From Rhodobacterales bacterium (GTDB taxonomy: Bacteria > Pseudomonadota > Alphaproteobacteria > Rhodobacterales > Rhodobacteraceae), in the NCBI GenBank assembly GCA_009993005.1, contig JAACUH010000056.1, positions 31,481 through 95,480 on the forward strand: a DNA stretch of 64,000 bases, given 5' to 3'. Positions 32,674-42,834 of the stretch are shown here, piece after piece. The stretch's first letter is position 1. Each line of letters opens with the position of its first letter. The notes beneath the pieces were generated by a model. That model saw nothing but the letters and a program-made list of their open reading frames with translations. It was not told the origin of the DNA and made no database searches. A program made the position numbers and the translations under genes.

Positions 32674-33099
32674 TCAGTCGTCCCCGGCCTGCGCGGGGGT
32701 TCCCTTGAGCAGGCGGTCGGCCTTCTTGCGCACCAGCACTGTGCGCAGGTCATGCATGGCGAGCAAGAGCTGGTCCGTGACCTCTTCGAGCTGCGCCTCG
32801 GTCGCGCGGGACTGCGCCCATTGCGTCGTGAGGTTCATGTGGTCGATGGCGCGCAGGATGTCATCGACATCGCGCGCGGCCAGCAGTGCCATGCGTCGGG
32901 TCAGCCAGTCGCGGATATGGGCGATGTCGGTGTCCGACAGCGCGCGGTCGCCATGCGGCTTTATATCGCCGTTGCGGACATTGACCGTGGCGATCTGGTC
33001 CATCTCGATGCGGCGCTGCCGGTTCTCGGTATCGACCCGGAACACGGCCGCGCCATTCTCGCGGATGCGAAAGTAGTAGTCGGGCAGATCGCCGCTCAT
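32674..33099 (-). CDS. Conserved-type hypothetical protein, 141 residues
   Basis: This soluble protein has an N-terminal beta-rich part (DYYFRIRENGAAVFRVDTENRQRRIEMDQIATVNV) and a C-terminal helical part with two long amphipathic helices (LSDTDIAHIRDWLTRRMAL, EAQLEEVTDQLLLAMHDLR). No catalytic motif or signal peptide is visible. It starts 9 bp after the aspartate aminotransferase stop on the same strand, so it is almost certainly in that operon. I do not recognise a named family; similar genes follow aspC in other roseobacters as far as I recall. Confidence 0.75.
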   Translation of the reverse strand: MSGDLPDYYFRIRENGAAVFRVDTENRQRRIEMDQIATVNVRNGDIKPHGDRALSDTDIAHIRDWLTRRMALLAARDVDDILRAIDHMNLTTQWAQSRATEAQLEEVTDQLLLAMHDLRTVLVRKKADRLLKGTPAQAGDD

Positions 33100-33108
33100 C
33101 CCAGCCCC

Positions 33109-34728
<1,620 letters not shown>

Positions 34729-34767
34729 TCAATTCTGCACCGGGGCAGAGATGACGGAGATGTTTGC

Positions 34768-35277
34768 ATGAGTGTTCACACCAACCTGGACCCTTCCAGA
34801 ATGACCGGGCGCAATACGGGGTTCATGAACAGCTATCTCGAGACGCTGACGCTGGTCGAACGGCTGCACCGGCTGCTTCTCGATGTGGTCAAGGACGAGT
34901 TCGAGCGGGTCGGCGTGATCGAGATCAATGCGGTGCAGGCGCTGTTGCTCTTCAATATCGGCGAGAACGAGGTCACGGCGGGCGAGCTCAAGACGCGCGG
35001 CTATTATCAGGGCAGCAACGTGAGCTACAACCTCAAGAAACTGGTCGAAATGGGCTATATGCACCACCAGCGCTGCGAGATCGACCGCAGGTCCGTGCGG
35101 GTGCGGCTCACCGAAAAGGGGCGGCGCGTGCGCGATATCGTGGCGCGGCTCTTTGCCACCCATGCCGACGGGATCGAGGCGCGCGGCGTGCTCGATTTCG
35201 CCGGGATCGACGAGATCGCGACCGCGTTGCGCCGCGTCGAACGCTATTGGACCGACCAGATCCGCTATATCTACTGA
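34768..35277 (+). CDS. MarR-like winged-helix regulator (LdtR-type)
   Basis: The 169-residue protein has a winged helix-turn-helix with NAVQALLLFNIGENEVTAGEL, the recognition region GYYQGSNVSYNLKKLVEMGY, and a wing containing CEIDRRSVRVRLTEKGRR, between N- and C-terminal dimerisation helices. The recognition-helix sequence resembles the alphaproteobacterial regulator LdtR, studied in Liberibacter and Sinorhizobium, where it affects cell-wall transpeptidase genes; this link is by memory. The leader (34663-34767) is AT-rich for this genome. It contains a direct repeat TTTTGCGAC (34695) and TTTTGCGTC (34722), possibly an autoregulatory site. Confidence 0.8.
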   Translation: MSVHTNLDPSRMTGRNTGFMNSYLETLTLVERLHRLLLDVVKDEFERVGVIEINAVQALLLFNIGENEVTAGELKTRGYYQGSNVSYNLKKLVEMGYMHHQRCEIDRRSVRVRLTEKGRRVRDIVARLFATHADGIEARGVLDFAGIDEIATALRRVERYWTDQIRYIY

Positions 35278-35293
35278 AGGGTCAACGGTCCTG

Positions 35294-35314
35294 CCCCCCT
35301 GTCAAAGACGGGGG
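35294..35314. terminator. Hairpin between converging genes
   Basis: CCCCCC-T-GTC and GAC-GGGGG pair around an AAA loop, 16 bp after the regulator stop. A second inverted pair, GGGCGCGCC (35326) and GGCGCGCCC (35364), follows. There is no T-run on the plus side, so intrinsic termination is uncertain. The position between converging genes fits a terminator. Confidence 0.4.
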
Positions 35315-35381
35315 ACCAAGGGGCAGGGCGCGCCACGCAAAGCGAATGCTCCAGAACGGAGCGCGGCGCGCCCCTCTCCTG

Positions 35382-35810
35382 CTACCAGTGTCCGGTGTTG
35401 GGCATGGACGCCCAGGGCTCTGCCGGAGGCAGGCTGCCATCGGCTTGCAGGATCTCGATCGAGATATTGTCGGGCGAGCGGACAAAGGCCATATGCCCGT
35501 CGCGCGGCGGCCGGTTGATCGTCACGCCATTGTCCATCAGATGCTGGCAGGTGGCGTAGATGTTGGGCACCGCATAGGCGAGGTGGCCGAAATGCCGACT
35601 GTCGGATGGCAGGCCGTCGTCGCCGTCCCAGTTGTAGGTGAGTTCGACCGGGCAATCCTCTTGCCCCGGCGGGGCCATGAAAACCAGGGTAAAGCGGCCG
35701 CCCTCGCTGTCATGGCGGCGGGTTTCCTGCAGGCCCAGCAGCGAAAAGAAGGCGATCGAGGCGTCGAGGTCTTTCACCCTGACCATGGTGTGAAGGTAGC
35801 GTATCGTCAT
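35382..35810 (-). CDS. Glyoxalase I-like lactoylglutathione lyase
   Basis: The 142-residue protein is the length of GloA and has its pattern: MTIRYLHTMVRVKDLDASIAFF with the first metal His, LTYNWDGDD with Glu, GHLAYAVPNIYATCQ with the second His, and ISIEILQ with the final Glu. It would convert the methylglyoxal-glutathione adduct to lactoylglutathione. It is a single-gene unit converging on the MarR-like regulator gene. Confidence 0.9.
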   Translation of the reverse strand: MTIRYLHTMVRVKDLDASIAFFSLLGLQETRRHDSEGGRFTLVFMAPPGQEDCPVELTYNWDGDDGLPSDSRHFGHLAYAVPNIYATCQHLMDNGVTINRPPRDGHMAFVRSPDNISIEILQADGSLPPAEPWASMPNTGHW

Positions 35811-35879
35811 CCGTGCTCTCCCTGTGCAAGCCGCGCGGGAGAGCCTAGCACAGGTGAGCGCAGGGGCCAGAGCGCCGTG

Positions 35880-37286
35880 TCAGAAAACCGACCTTATCGC
35901 GAAATTGACCGACAGGTCCTGCTGGTCGAACCGGCCGACGTTGCTGTCGGTCGCGCCCGCGGACAAGGTCACGACCGGCGCAAAGCCCGCATAGGAATAA
36001 TCGGGGAAAAACAGGTCGATATCGGCGAATACCCGGTCGTCCTGCCGCCCGCCCGGCACCCGAACAAAGCCGAATATGAAGGGGTTGAACACAGTGTAGT
36101 CGGGGTAGAGCGATTGCTGCGCCCCGACCGTCAGCGACACCTGCGCCGGTCCGATCCGCTCGCCAAAGGCATAGCCAGCCTGCAGGGTCAGGGTCGTGCT
36201 GGTGTTCTGCACGTTGTCGCTGACCACCGCGCCAAAGCTCAGCGTCGCAGAGACCCTGTCGCCGCCCGGGCGGGCATATTCGAGGCTGGCACTGGCGCCG
36301 AGCCGCTGATCGTCATCGCGATCCTGCGCGTCCCATTGCTGTTCGGCATAGCCCGACAGGCGCAGCACGCTGCCAGAGCCAAGTGGGCGGGCGTGATCGA
36401 CGTTGAGCCGCAAAAAGTCGAAATTCGCTTCTTCCGCGTAAAATGACCGGCCCAGCACCGCGCCAAAACCCAGGGTGCCCTGGCCTGCGACACGGTCGTG
36501 ACGCAGGCTGACCTCGACCAGCGCAGAGCCGAAATCGCCGTTGCCAAGGTCGCGGTTATCGTCCGCCAGCGCCTGGCGCGCCTCTGGTGAAAGCCAGACC
36601 GCCTTTACATAGGCACGCGCGCCAAGCTCGCTGCGCGACCGCGCGGTTTCCGAAAGCCTGTAGCTCGTGCGCAGATCCAATGTGCCGATCCAGCCCGACA
36701 GTGCCTGCGCGTCGGCGCTCAGTTGCAGGGCATAGGGCAGGCCGTCCACGGTATTGATCGCAGAGCGCGCCCCGCCGTTGACGTTGTTGGATGGCGCAAA
36801 GCTGAGCGCCACGTCCGACCGCCAGGGGTTCTGGCTGCGCACCGCCTGCGCATCGGCCATGGTCCGCTGGCGGTCGGCAGGCGCGGGTGCGGCGGTCAGC
36901 GCGCGCCGCAACCAGAATTGCGACAGGGTAAACCGGCCCTCGTTCGCGGCGGCAAGAGCCGCGATCCGGGCGATGCGGTAGCGCATCTCGTCGGACTTGC
37001 CTTGCCGGAACCCCTGCGCCGCGATGCGACGGGCCGCAACGAACTGGCCCTGCAGCAACAGGGCCTGCGCGAGACTGAACACCGCGACATCATCGCCCGG
37101 GTCGCGGTCAATCAGCGCCTCGGCCACCGCCTGCGCCTGTTGCGGCTGGCCCTCGTCGAGCAGAACCAGCGCCAGTTGCCGCATCTCGTCAACGGACAGG
37201 CTCACCGCCTGCGCGCTCACCCCGGCCGGGGCCGCAAAGAGGATCAGCGCCAGACAAAGACGGCGAAAAGACGGCCCGCCGCTCAT
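35880..37286 (-). CDS. Slam-type outer membrane protein (surface lipoprotein assembly modifier)
   Basis: The 468-residue protein has a signal peptide (to about residue 25). TPR-like helical repeats cover residues 30-150 (LALVLLDEGQPQQAQAVAEAL, VFSLAQALLLQGQFVAARR, ARIAALAAANEGRFTLSQFWLRR). A C-terminal beta-barrel of about 300 residues with alternating aromatic strands ends in a terminal phenylalanine (SVNFAIRSVF). TPR plus DUF560-like barrel is the layout of Slam proteins, which move lipoproteins to the cell surface in Neisseria. Its start overlaps the stop of a lipoprotein gene by four bases (ATGA), as expected for a Slam and its client. The client specificity is inferred from neighbourhood. 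Confidence 0.78.
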   Translation of the reverse strand: MSGGPSFRRLCLALILFAAPAGVSAQAVSLSVDEMRQLALVLLDEGQPQQAQAVAEALIDRDPGDDVAVFSLAQALLLQGQFVAARRIAAQGFRQGKSDEMRYRIARIAALAAANEGRFTLSQFWLRRALTAAPAPADRQRTMADAQAVRSQNPWRSDVALSFAPSNNVNGGARSAINTVDGLPYALQLSADAQALSGWIGTLDLRTSYRLSETARSRSELGARAYVKAVWLSPEARQALADDNRDLGNGDFGSALVEVSLRHDRVAGQGTLGFGAVLGRSFYAEEANFDFLRLNVDHARPLGSGSVLRLSGYAEQQWDAQDRDDDQRLGASASLEYARPGGDRVSATLSFGAVVSDNVQNTSTTLTLQAGYAFGERIGPAQVSLTVGAQQSLYPDYTVFNPFIFGFVRVPGGRQDDRVFADIDLFFPDYSYAGFAPVVTLSAGATDSNVGRFDQQDLSVNFAIRSVF

Positions 37287-38410
37287 CGGTAGACGATGAA
37301 GCCACCGGTCTCCTGCACGGTCACACCATCGCGTCCCGCCCGCGGATCATCGGAGTTGATCACGAGGATACCGACGATTTCGCCGCCGTCCGCCCCCGAG
37401 GTGACATCGCCCGCGATGATCCCGTAATAGACGCCCTGTTCATAATCGACCCGGTTGCCATCGACATCGACATAGCTGCTGAAGATTCCACCCTGAATTT
37501 CACCGTTGGCGGTGATATAAGGCACACCCTCGGCGATGACCGAGCGGATGTTGGGCAGCGGCAGCTCTCCCGCCTCGGTGTCATTGCCCAGTGCGATCGG
37601 TCTGCCGCTCTCGTCAAAGGCTTCACGGTTGGTGAGGTTGACCCGCACCCCTTCGTTCCGGTTGAAGTCGTAAAAGTCGATACGCACCTCGGCATCGGCG
37701 CGGGTAAACTCCATGCCGCCGGCTCCGTCAAACACCCGCATCCCGGCATATTCGCCGTTCCAGCGGGCCTGCCCGCGGAACTGGTCTGGCGGGAGGGTCA
37801 CGCCGCCGTTGCGCTCGTAGATGAACCCGCCAAAGCCGTAGGGCACGTAGCCGCCGGTGCGCACGATGGCAAAAGCGGTGCGCGGCACACGGTTGCCGGC
37901 GTCGTTTTCGGCAGTGTTGGTGCTGACACCGTAAATGGCGCGGTAGGGCGTGATCTGGTCGATCGGCTCGTCCGTCAGGAAATCGTTGACCTGGATCGCG
38001 GCTTCATAGACGGCGTAACCGCCGAGCGTGCCGGGGCCGACGCTGCCGCCGACGGTCGAGCCTTCGAACACCGTCTGGCTGTCCGCCTGTCCGCTGCGCT
38101 GATAGACGTTGAAGCCGTCAAAGGCGAGGTTGTCCACCGAGAAGGTGTCGTTCGCAGCGTTGTAGGTATAGCGCTCTGCATAGCCGCCCATCGCATCGTT
38201 GCGCGCCTCGACCCGGCGGATGTCGCGGTTCGGGCGCGGGTTGACCGTGCCCGGCGGCAGGCCCGGCCCGATAACGTCGCCCGGATCGGTCGGGTCGGTC
38301 GGGCTCGTCGGATCCGTCGGGAGGGGCGTGCCGTCGTCGAAAAAGGGCTGGCCGTCACCACATCCGGAGAGCAGCGCAAGAAGGGCCGCGGTGGCAAGCA
38401 ATCGGGTCAT
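37283..38410 (-). CDS. Probable surface-exposed lipoprotein, putative Slam client
   Basis: The 375-residue protein has a lipoprotein signal ending LLSGC (Cys17). A low-complexity linker of repeated P-T-D residues (about 28-50) follows. The rest is a beta-rich domain with no helices apparent and many Gly/Asn/Tyr. The C-terminal third (FTRADAEVRIDFYDFNRNEG, IQGGIFSSYVDVDGNRV, YYGIIAGDVTSGADGGEIVG) resembles the eight-stranded barrel modules of transferrin-binding-protein-B-like lipoproteins. The Slam-like gene follows directly in an ATGA overlap. Upstream, a CGTTC-CTGT-GAACG dyad (38482-38495) could be a regulatory site. The ligand is unknown. Confidence 0.75.
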   Translation of the reverse strand: MTRLLATAALLALLSGCGDGQPFFDDGTPLPTDPTSPTDPTDPGDVIGPGLPPGTVNPRPNRDIRRVEARNDAMGGYAERYTYNAANDTFSVDNLAFDGFNVYQRSGQADSQTVFEGSTVGGSVGPGTLGGYAVYEAAIQVNDFLTDEPIDQITPYRAIYGVSTNTAENDAGNRVPRTAFAIVRTGGYVPYGFGGFIYERNGGVTLPPDQFRGQARWNGEYAGMRVFDGAGGMEFTRADAEVRIDFYDFNRNEGVRVNLTNREAFDESGRPIALGNDTEAGELPLPNIRSVIAEGVPYITANGEIQGGIFSSYVDVDGNRVDYEQGVYYGIIAGDVTSGADGGEIVGILVINSDDPRAGRDGVTVQETGGFIVYR

Positions 38411-38616
38411 TTCGGCGGCCTCACATGGTTAATTCGCGCAAGATGTGGCGGCACAGTCATGGCAACCGGTCCAAGTGTCAACGTTCCTGTGAACGGGACG
38501 CCACCATCGGCGGCGCATTGTTGGCGGTTTGAGACACGGATGCATATCCGCACTGGCCGTCGCGGACCCCCAAGATATAGTGTCAGCCGAGTCGCACCCC
38601 GCAAGGAGCCCGCCCC

Positions 38617-39522
38617 ATGCCCGTCACCCCTGAGCAGCAGACCGAAATCGACGCGCTGCGCGCCGCCCCGCGGCTGACGTTGCGCGCGGTGTCCGAGGGG
38701 ATGGAGGCACATCTTTACTCCGCGATCCCGGTGCTCGACCACGGTTTTGTCCGCGTGATCGACTACATGGGCGACGATGCCGCGATCTGCCAGGCCGCAC
38801 GGGTGAGCTATGGGCGCGGCACCAAGAGCGTGCAGAATGACGAGGGGCTGATCCGCTATCTGATGCGGCACTGGCATTCGACGCCCTTCGAGATGTGCGA
38901 GGTCAAGTTGCACGTCAAGCTTCCCGTTTTTGTCGCGCGCCAGTGGATCCGCCACCGCACCGCGAATGTGAACGAATATTCCGCCCGCTACTCGATCCTC
39001 GACCGTGAATTCTATATCCCCGACGCCGCGCAGCTCGCCGCGCAGTCCGTTGTCAACAATCAGGGTAGGGGAGAGGCGTTAACCAATGATGAAGCCGCGC
39101 GCGTTCTGCGCTGGCTCAAGGAGGACGCCGGGCGCGCCTATGACCATTACGAGGCGATGATCAGCCAGGACGGCCAGCAGGGGCTCGCGCGAGAACTCGC
39201 GCGGATGAACCTGCCCGCCAATATCTACACGCAGTGGTACTGGAAGGTCGATCTGCACAACCTCTTTCACTTTCTGCGGCTGCGCGCCGATGCCCATGCG
39301 CAATACGAGATCCGCGTCTATGCCGAGGCGATCTGCAAGGTGGTGGCCGCCTGGGTGCCCGCGGCCTATGGCGCCTTCGAGGATTACCGGCTGGGTGGGG
39401 CCACGCTGTCGGCCAAGGCGCTGGCCGTGTTGCGGCGCAGGCTCGCGGGCGAGGCCGTGACGCAAGAGACCAGCGGCATGAGCAAGGGCGAGTGGCGCGA
39501 GCTCGAAGAGGTGCTGGGCTAG
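38617..39522 (+). CDS. thyX: FAD-dependent thymidylate synthase
   Basis: The 301-residue flavoenzyme makes dTMP from dUMP using methylene-tetrahydrofolate and NADPH. The ThyX signature RHRxxxxNxxSxRY occurs at 112-125 ([14 protein letters not shown]). Other conserved pieces are [14 protein letters not shown] and [18 protein letters not shown] with the substrate-binding residues. The N terminus has the extra segment seen in rhizobial and roseobacter ThyX. The ATG at 38617 follows AAGGAG. Divergent from the Slam/lipoprotein pair. Confidence 0.96.
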   Translation: MPVTPEQQTEIDALRAAPRLTLRAVSEGMEAHLYSAIPVLDHGFVRVIDYMGDDAAICQAARVSYGRGTKSVQNDEGLIRYLMRHWHSTPFEMCEVKLHVKLPVFVARQWIRHRTANVNEYSARYSILDREFYIPDAAQLAAQSVVNNQGRGEALTNDEAARVLRWLKEDAGRAYDHYEAMISQDGQQGLARELARMNLPANIYTQWYWKVDLHNLFHFLRLRADAHAQYEIRVYAEAICKVVAAWVPAAYGAFEDYRLGGATLSAKALAVLRRRLAGEAVTQETSGMSKGEWRELEEVLG

Positions 39523-39558
39523 GACCGTCGGTTGTCTTGTGCCGCGCACTATTGTTGA

Positions 39559-39605
39559 AAGCAGCAATAATGATGCTTGAAACATCAACAATGATGTTCT
39601 AAAGT
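39559..39605 (+). promoter_or_regulatory. Promoter with repeated dyad operator upstream of the XRE gene
   Basis: Two imperfect copies of a dyad lie in tandem. AAGCA-(10 nt)-TGCTT is at 39559-39578 and the perfect AACATCA-ACAA-TGATGTT is at 39581-39598; both share CAAtAATGATG-like cores. A sigma-70-type promoter overlaps them: TTGAAA (39577-39582), 17-bp spacer, TAAAGT (39600-39605). The second dyad fills the spacer, a position suited to repression. The likely binder is the XRE protein encoded 30 bp downstream. Confidence 0.65.
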
Positions 39606-39634
39606 CGCTTTCACGCAATCAGTGGACTTTCGGG

Positions 39635-39895
39635 ATGATGACGTCATCGCAATTGCGCGCCGCGCGCGCGCTGATCGGTGTCGATCAAAGGACGCTCGCC
39701 GCCATGGCCGGCGTGTCGGTGCCCACCATCCAGCGGATGGAGGCCAGCGATGGCACGGTGCGGGGTGTCGTGGACAGCCTGACGCGGGTCGTCGAGGCGC
39801 TGGACCGCGCGGGGGTCGAACTGATCGCAGAACAGATGCCGAGTGTCGGCACCGGGCGGGGCGTCCGCATGAAACAGCCCCAGAATACCAACTGA
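39635..39895 (+). CDS. Small XRE-family DNA-binding regulator
   Basis: The 86-residue protein is a single helix-turn-helix domain. SQLRAARALIGVDQRTLAAMAGVSVPTIQRMEASDG contains the helix-turn-helix (about 19-38), followed by a helix that pairs the domain (VVDSLTRVVEALDRAGVEL). ATGs occur at 39635 and 39638. It sits 81 bp ahead of a SulP transporter on the same strand and directly behind a repeated dyad operator, so it probably represses itself and may control the transporter. Confidence 0.85.
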   Translation: MMTSSQLRAARALIGVDQRTLAAMAGVSVPTIQRMEASDGTVRGVVDSLTRVVEALDRAGVELIAEQMPSVGTGRGVRMKQPQNTN

Positions 39896-39975
39896 ACCAG
39901 CAACACGTCCGCGACGGCGACCGCCGACATAGAGCCAGCGATCCCGCCGCCTTTGACCAAGGCGAGCGACCCAAG

Positions 39976-41694
39976 ATGAAACGATCTTCGACACCGGCCC
40001 AGAGCGGGCCTACCTTTCTGGAACTCTACACACCCAAGCTGGTGACGGTCCTGCGCGAGGGCTATGGCCTCACGCAGTTGCGCGCCGATACCATCGCGGG
40101 CCTGACCGTGGCCATCGTGGCGCTGCCGCTGTCGATGGCCATCGCCATCGCCTCTGGCGCCTCGCCGGCGCAGGGGCTTTATACCGCGATCGTCGGCGGT
40201 TTTCTGGTCTCTTTGCTGGGCGGGTCGCGGTTTCAGGTGGGCGGCCCGGCCGGGGCGTTCATCGTGCTGGTGGCTACGACCATGACCGTGCACGGGATGG
40301 ACGGGCTCATCCTCGCCACATTCCTGTCGGGGCTGATGCTGGCGCTCGTGGGCTTTCTGCGGCTGGGCACCTATATCAAGTTCATTCCGTTTCCCGTCAC
40401 CGTCGGTTTTACCGCCGGTATAGCCGTCATCATCTTTGCCAGCCAGATCAAGGATCTGCTGGGGCTTTTCGTGACGTCAGAGCCGGGTCCGCTGCTCGAG
40501 AAACTGCCGGTGCTGTGGGGCGCGCTGCCCAGTGTGACGGCGGCGGCCGTCGTCCTGTCAGGGCTCAGCATCGCCATCATCGTCGGGCTCAAGGCGGTGC
40601 GGCCGCATTGGCCGGGCATGTTGATCGCGGTCGTGGTGGCGGCAGGGCTGGTGGCGGCGCTGGGCCTGCCGGTCGAAACCATCGGGACCAAATTCGGCGG
40701 CATCCCGTCGAGCCTGCCGGCGCCGCGCCTGCCGGTGCTGTCGCTCGACAAGATCATGGCGGTGCTGCCGGCGGCCTTGTCATTCACCCTGCTGGGCGCC
40801 ATCGAATCGCTGCTGTCCGCCGTGGTGGCCGATGGCATGACGGGCCGGCGGCACCGGTCCAACAGTGAACTGGTGGCGCAGGGCGTGGCCAATGTCGGCT
40901 CTGCGCTCTTTGGCGGGTTCTGCGTGACCGGCACCATCGCGCGCACCGCGACCAATGTGCGGGCCGGGGCGCATGGGCCGGTGGCGGGGATGTTGCACGC
41001 GCTGTTCATCCTGCTCTTCATGCTGGTGGCAGCGCCGCTGGCCTCCTACATCCCGCTTGCCGCGCTGGCGGGTGTGCTGGCCGTGGTCGCCTGGAACATG
41101 ATCGAAAAGCCCGCCATCGCGGTTCTGGTCCGGGCAGGCTGGGGCGATGCGACGGTGCTGGGGGCCACGTTCTTTCTCACCATCTTCCGTGACCTGACCG
41201 AGGCGATCATCGTGGGCTTTGCGCTGGGCTCGGTGATCTTCATCAACCGGATGTCGCAGGCCGCCGCGGTCGAGACCGAGATCCCCTTTGTGCGGGCCGA
41301 CACGGCCGATACGGCCAACGGACGCACGGCCTATGACGACAGCGCGGCCGACCCCGAAGTGGTGATCTACCATATCACCGGCGCGTTCTTCTTTGGCGCG
41401 GCCGCCTCGATCGGGTCGGTGCTCGACCGGATTTCGGACACGCACAAGGCGCTGGTGCTCGACTTTGCGCAGGTGCCGTTCCTTGATTCGACCGGGGCGA
41501 ACGTGATCGAAAGCCTGTCGCACAAGGCGCATCGCAGCGGCGTGATGCTCTGCATCGTGGGCGCCAGCCCCGAGATCCGCCGCACCCTTCTGACCCATGG
41601 TGTGAACCGCGCCGCCGTCACGTTCAGCGCCACGGTGGATGATGCGGTCGAGCAGTATCGCGCGCAGCGCGCCGGTGAGGCGCAGACCGCCTGA
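39976..41694 (+). CDS. SulP-family anion transporter with STAS domain
   Basis: The 572-residue protein has a SulP membrane domain of roughly 10-14 helices, with GLTVAIVALPLSMAIAIASGASPAQGLYTAIVGG and QVGGPAGAFIVLV near the start. A cytoplasmic STAS domain (about 460-560) follows, with VLDFAQVPFLDSTGANVIESL holding the conserved Asp-Ser-Thr. SulP proteins carry sulfate, bicarbonate or dicarboxylates, often with sodium; sequence alone does not decide. It ends back-to-back with the Mrp operon (adjacent stop codons). Confidence 0.92.
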   Translation: MKRSSTPAQSGPTFLELYTPKLVTVLREGYGLTQLRADTIAGLTVAIVALPLSMAIAIASGASPAQGLYTAIVGGFLVSLLGGSRFQVGGPAGAFIVLVATTMTVHGMDGLILATFLSGLMLALVGFLRLGTYIKFIPFPVTVGFTAGIAVIIFASQIKDLLGLFVTSEPGPLLEKLPVLWGALPSVTAAAVVLSGLSIAIIVGLKAVRPHWPGMLIAVVVAAGLVAALGLPVETIGTKFGGIPSSLPAPRLPVLSLDKIMAVLPAALSFTLLGAIESLLSAVVADGMTGRRHRSNSELVAQGVANVGSALFGGFCVTGTIARTATNVRAGAHGPVAGMLHALFILLFMLVAAPLASYIPLAALAGVLAVVAWNMIEKPAIAVLVRAGWGDATVLGATFFLTIFRDLTEAIIVGFALGSVIFINRMSQAAAVETEIPFVRADTADTANGRTAYDDSAADPEVVIYHITGAFFFGAAASIGSVLDRISDTHKALVLDFAQVPFLDSTGANVIESLSHKAHRSGVMLCIVGASPEIRRTLLTHGVNRAAVTFSATVDDAVEQYRAQRAGEAQTA

Positions 41695-42066
41695 TCAGTC
41701 GGCCGGATCCTCCGGCTGCGCAGGGGCACCCGCCCAGGGTGTCTCTGTGCCGGTCGGCGGAAGGCTGTCGCGCGGCTCGTTCAGGTGCAGGTGCACCTTG
41801 GCGATGAAATGCGCGGTGATCGGCGCGGTGAGGAACAGAAACAGCGTGATCATCAGCTCGTGGAACGACACCACGCCCGTGGTGAACAAGTTCGCCAGCA
41901 TCGACGCGATCAGCGCGCCGCCGATGCCGAGCGTGGTGGCCTTGGTCGGCGCGTGCAGTCGCGTCATCGGCGTGGGCAGCTTGATCAGCCCATAGGAGCC
42001 GACGAGCCCGAATATCCCCGCCACCACCAGAAAGAACGAAACCAGAGCTTCCTGCCACAGTGCCAT
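41695..42066 (-). CDS. mnhG: Mrp cation/proton antiporter subunit G
   Basis: The 123-residue protein has three predicted helices (FFLVVAGIFGLVGSYGLIKL, LGIGGALIASMLANLFTTG, LMITLFLFLTAPITAHFIAK) and the MnhG/PhaG/MrpG hallmark PTPMTRLHAPTKATTLG. Tandem ATGs at 42069 and 42066 follow GAGGA; the second has seven-base spacing. It is the last gene of the Mrp operon. The C-terminal tail after the third helix is hydrophilic and proline-rich. The subunit is needed for the hetero-oligomeric antiporter but carries no ion pathway of its own. Confidence 0.94.
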   Translation of the reverse strand: MALWQEALVSFFLVVAGIFGLVGSYGLIKLPTPMTRLHAPTKATTLGIGGALIASMLANLFTTGVVSFHELMITLFLFLTAPITAHFIAKVHLHLNEPRDSLPPTGTETPWAGAPAQPEDPAD

Positions 42067-42076
42067 CATGCTGTCC

Positions 42077-42346
42077 TCACTCGATGATATTGCCGCGCAG
42101 GAGCGCGCGGGCATAGGCCACGGTCGAGATGAAGCCGACCATGGCGATGATCAGCGACACCTCGAAATAGACGGCGTCGCCGATGGCGATCCCGTAGAGC
42201 ACGAGCAGGGCGATGGCATTGATGACCATGGTGTCGAGCGCCAGCACCCTGTCGCCGACCCCCGGCGCCTTGACAATGCGCCACAGGTTCATCAGCAGGC
42301 CAAGGGTGAAACAGCCGATGGCAAAGGTGAGCGCGATCTGCATCAT
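42077..42346 (-). CDS. mnhF: Mrp cation/proton antiporter subunit F
   Basis: The 89-residue protein has three helices: LTFAIGCFTLGLLMNLWRIV, TMVINAIALLVLYGIAIG and VSLIIAMVGFISTVAYARALL. The MrpF motif GVGDRVLALDTMVINAIA lies between. A strong AAGGAG lies eight bases before the ATG at 42346. It overlaps mnhE by four bases. It is a small structural subunit of the Mrp membrane complex. Confidence 0.94.
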   Translation of the reverse strand: MMQIALTFAIGCFTLGLLMNLWRIVKAPGVGDRVLALDTMVINAIALLVLYGIAIGDAVYFEVSLIIAMVGFISTVAYARALLRGNIIE

Positions 42347-42834
42347 TCGAAGATCTCCTTGAGGCGGCGTTCATAGCGCGACTTGATCTCGTCCCGCACA
42401 TCGTCGGGGTGGCCCGCGTCGAGGCAATGGACAAGCAGCACCCGCCCGTCCGCCGACAGGTCCGATGACACGGTGCCGGGCGTCATGGTGATGGTGCCGG
42501 CCAGCGCGGTGATCGCTTCGGGTGTCTGCAGGTCGAGCGGCACTGTAATCCAGGTGGTGTGCAGATCGGCATTGCGCCGGAACAGGATGATCCAGGCGAC
42601 CCTGACATTGGCCACGCAGATATCCCACAGCACCACGAGGATGTATTCCACGATCATCAGCGGGTTCTTGAGCCGCGGCCGGTCGGGCCAATAGGCCCCC
42701 GTCAGGATCGGGACGGCAATGCCGAGGCCGAGGCCCAGCACGATATTGCCCAGCGTGATCTTGTTCACCAGCATCTGCCAGACGATCACCAGAAGCAGCG
42801 TCAGGACCGGGTGGGGGAACAGTTTCTTGATCAT
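42343..42834 (-). CDS. mnhE: Mrp cation/proton antiporter subunit E
   Basis: The 163-residue protein shows N-terminal helices (VLTLLLVIVWQMLVNKITLGNIVLGLGLGI) and a soluble C-terminal domain. The MrpE pattern PLDLQTPEAITALAGTITMTPGTVSSDLS is followed by LLVHCLDAGHP. It overlaps both neighbours by four bases (ATGA), so the operon is tightly translationally coupled. Confidence 0.94.
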   Translation of the reverse strand: MIKKLFPHPVLTLLLVIVWQMLVNKITLGNIVLGLGLGIAVPILTGAYWPDRPRLKNPLMIVEYILVVLWDICVANVRVAWIILFRRNADLHTTWITVPLDLQTPEAITALAGTITMTPGTVSSDLSADGRVLLVHCLDAGHPDDVRDEIKSRYERRLKEIFE

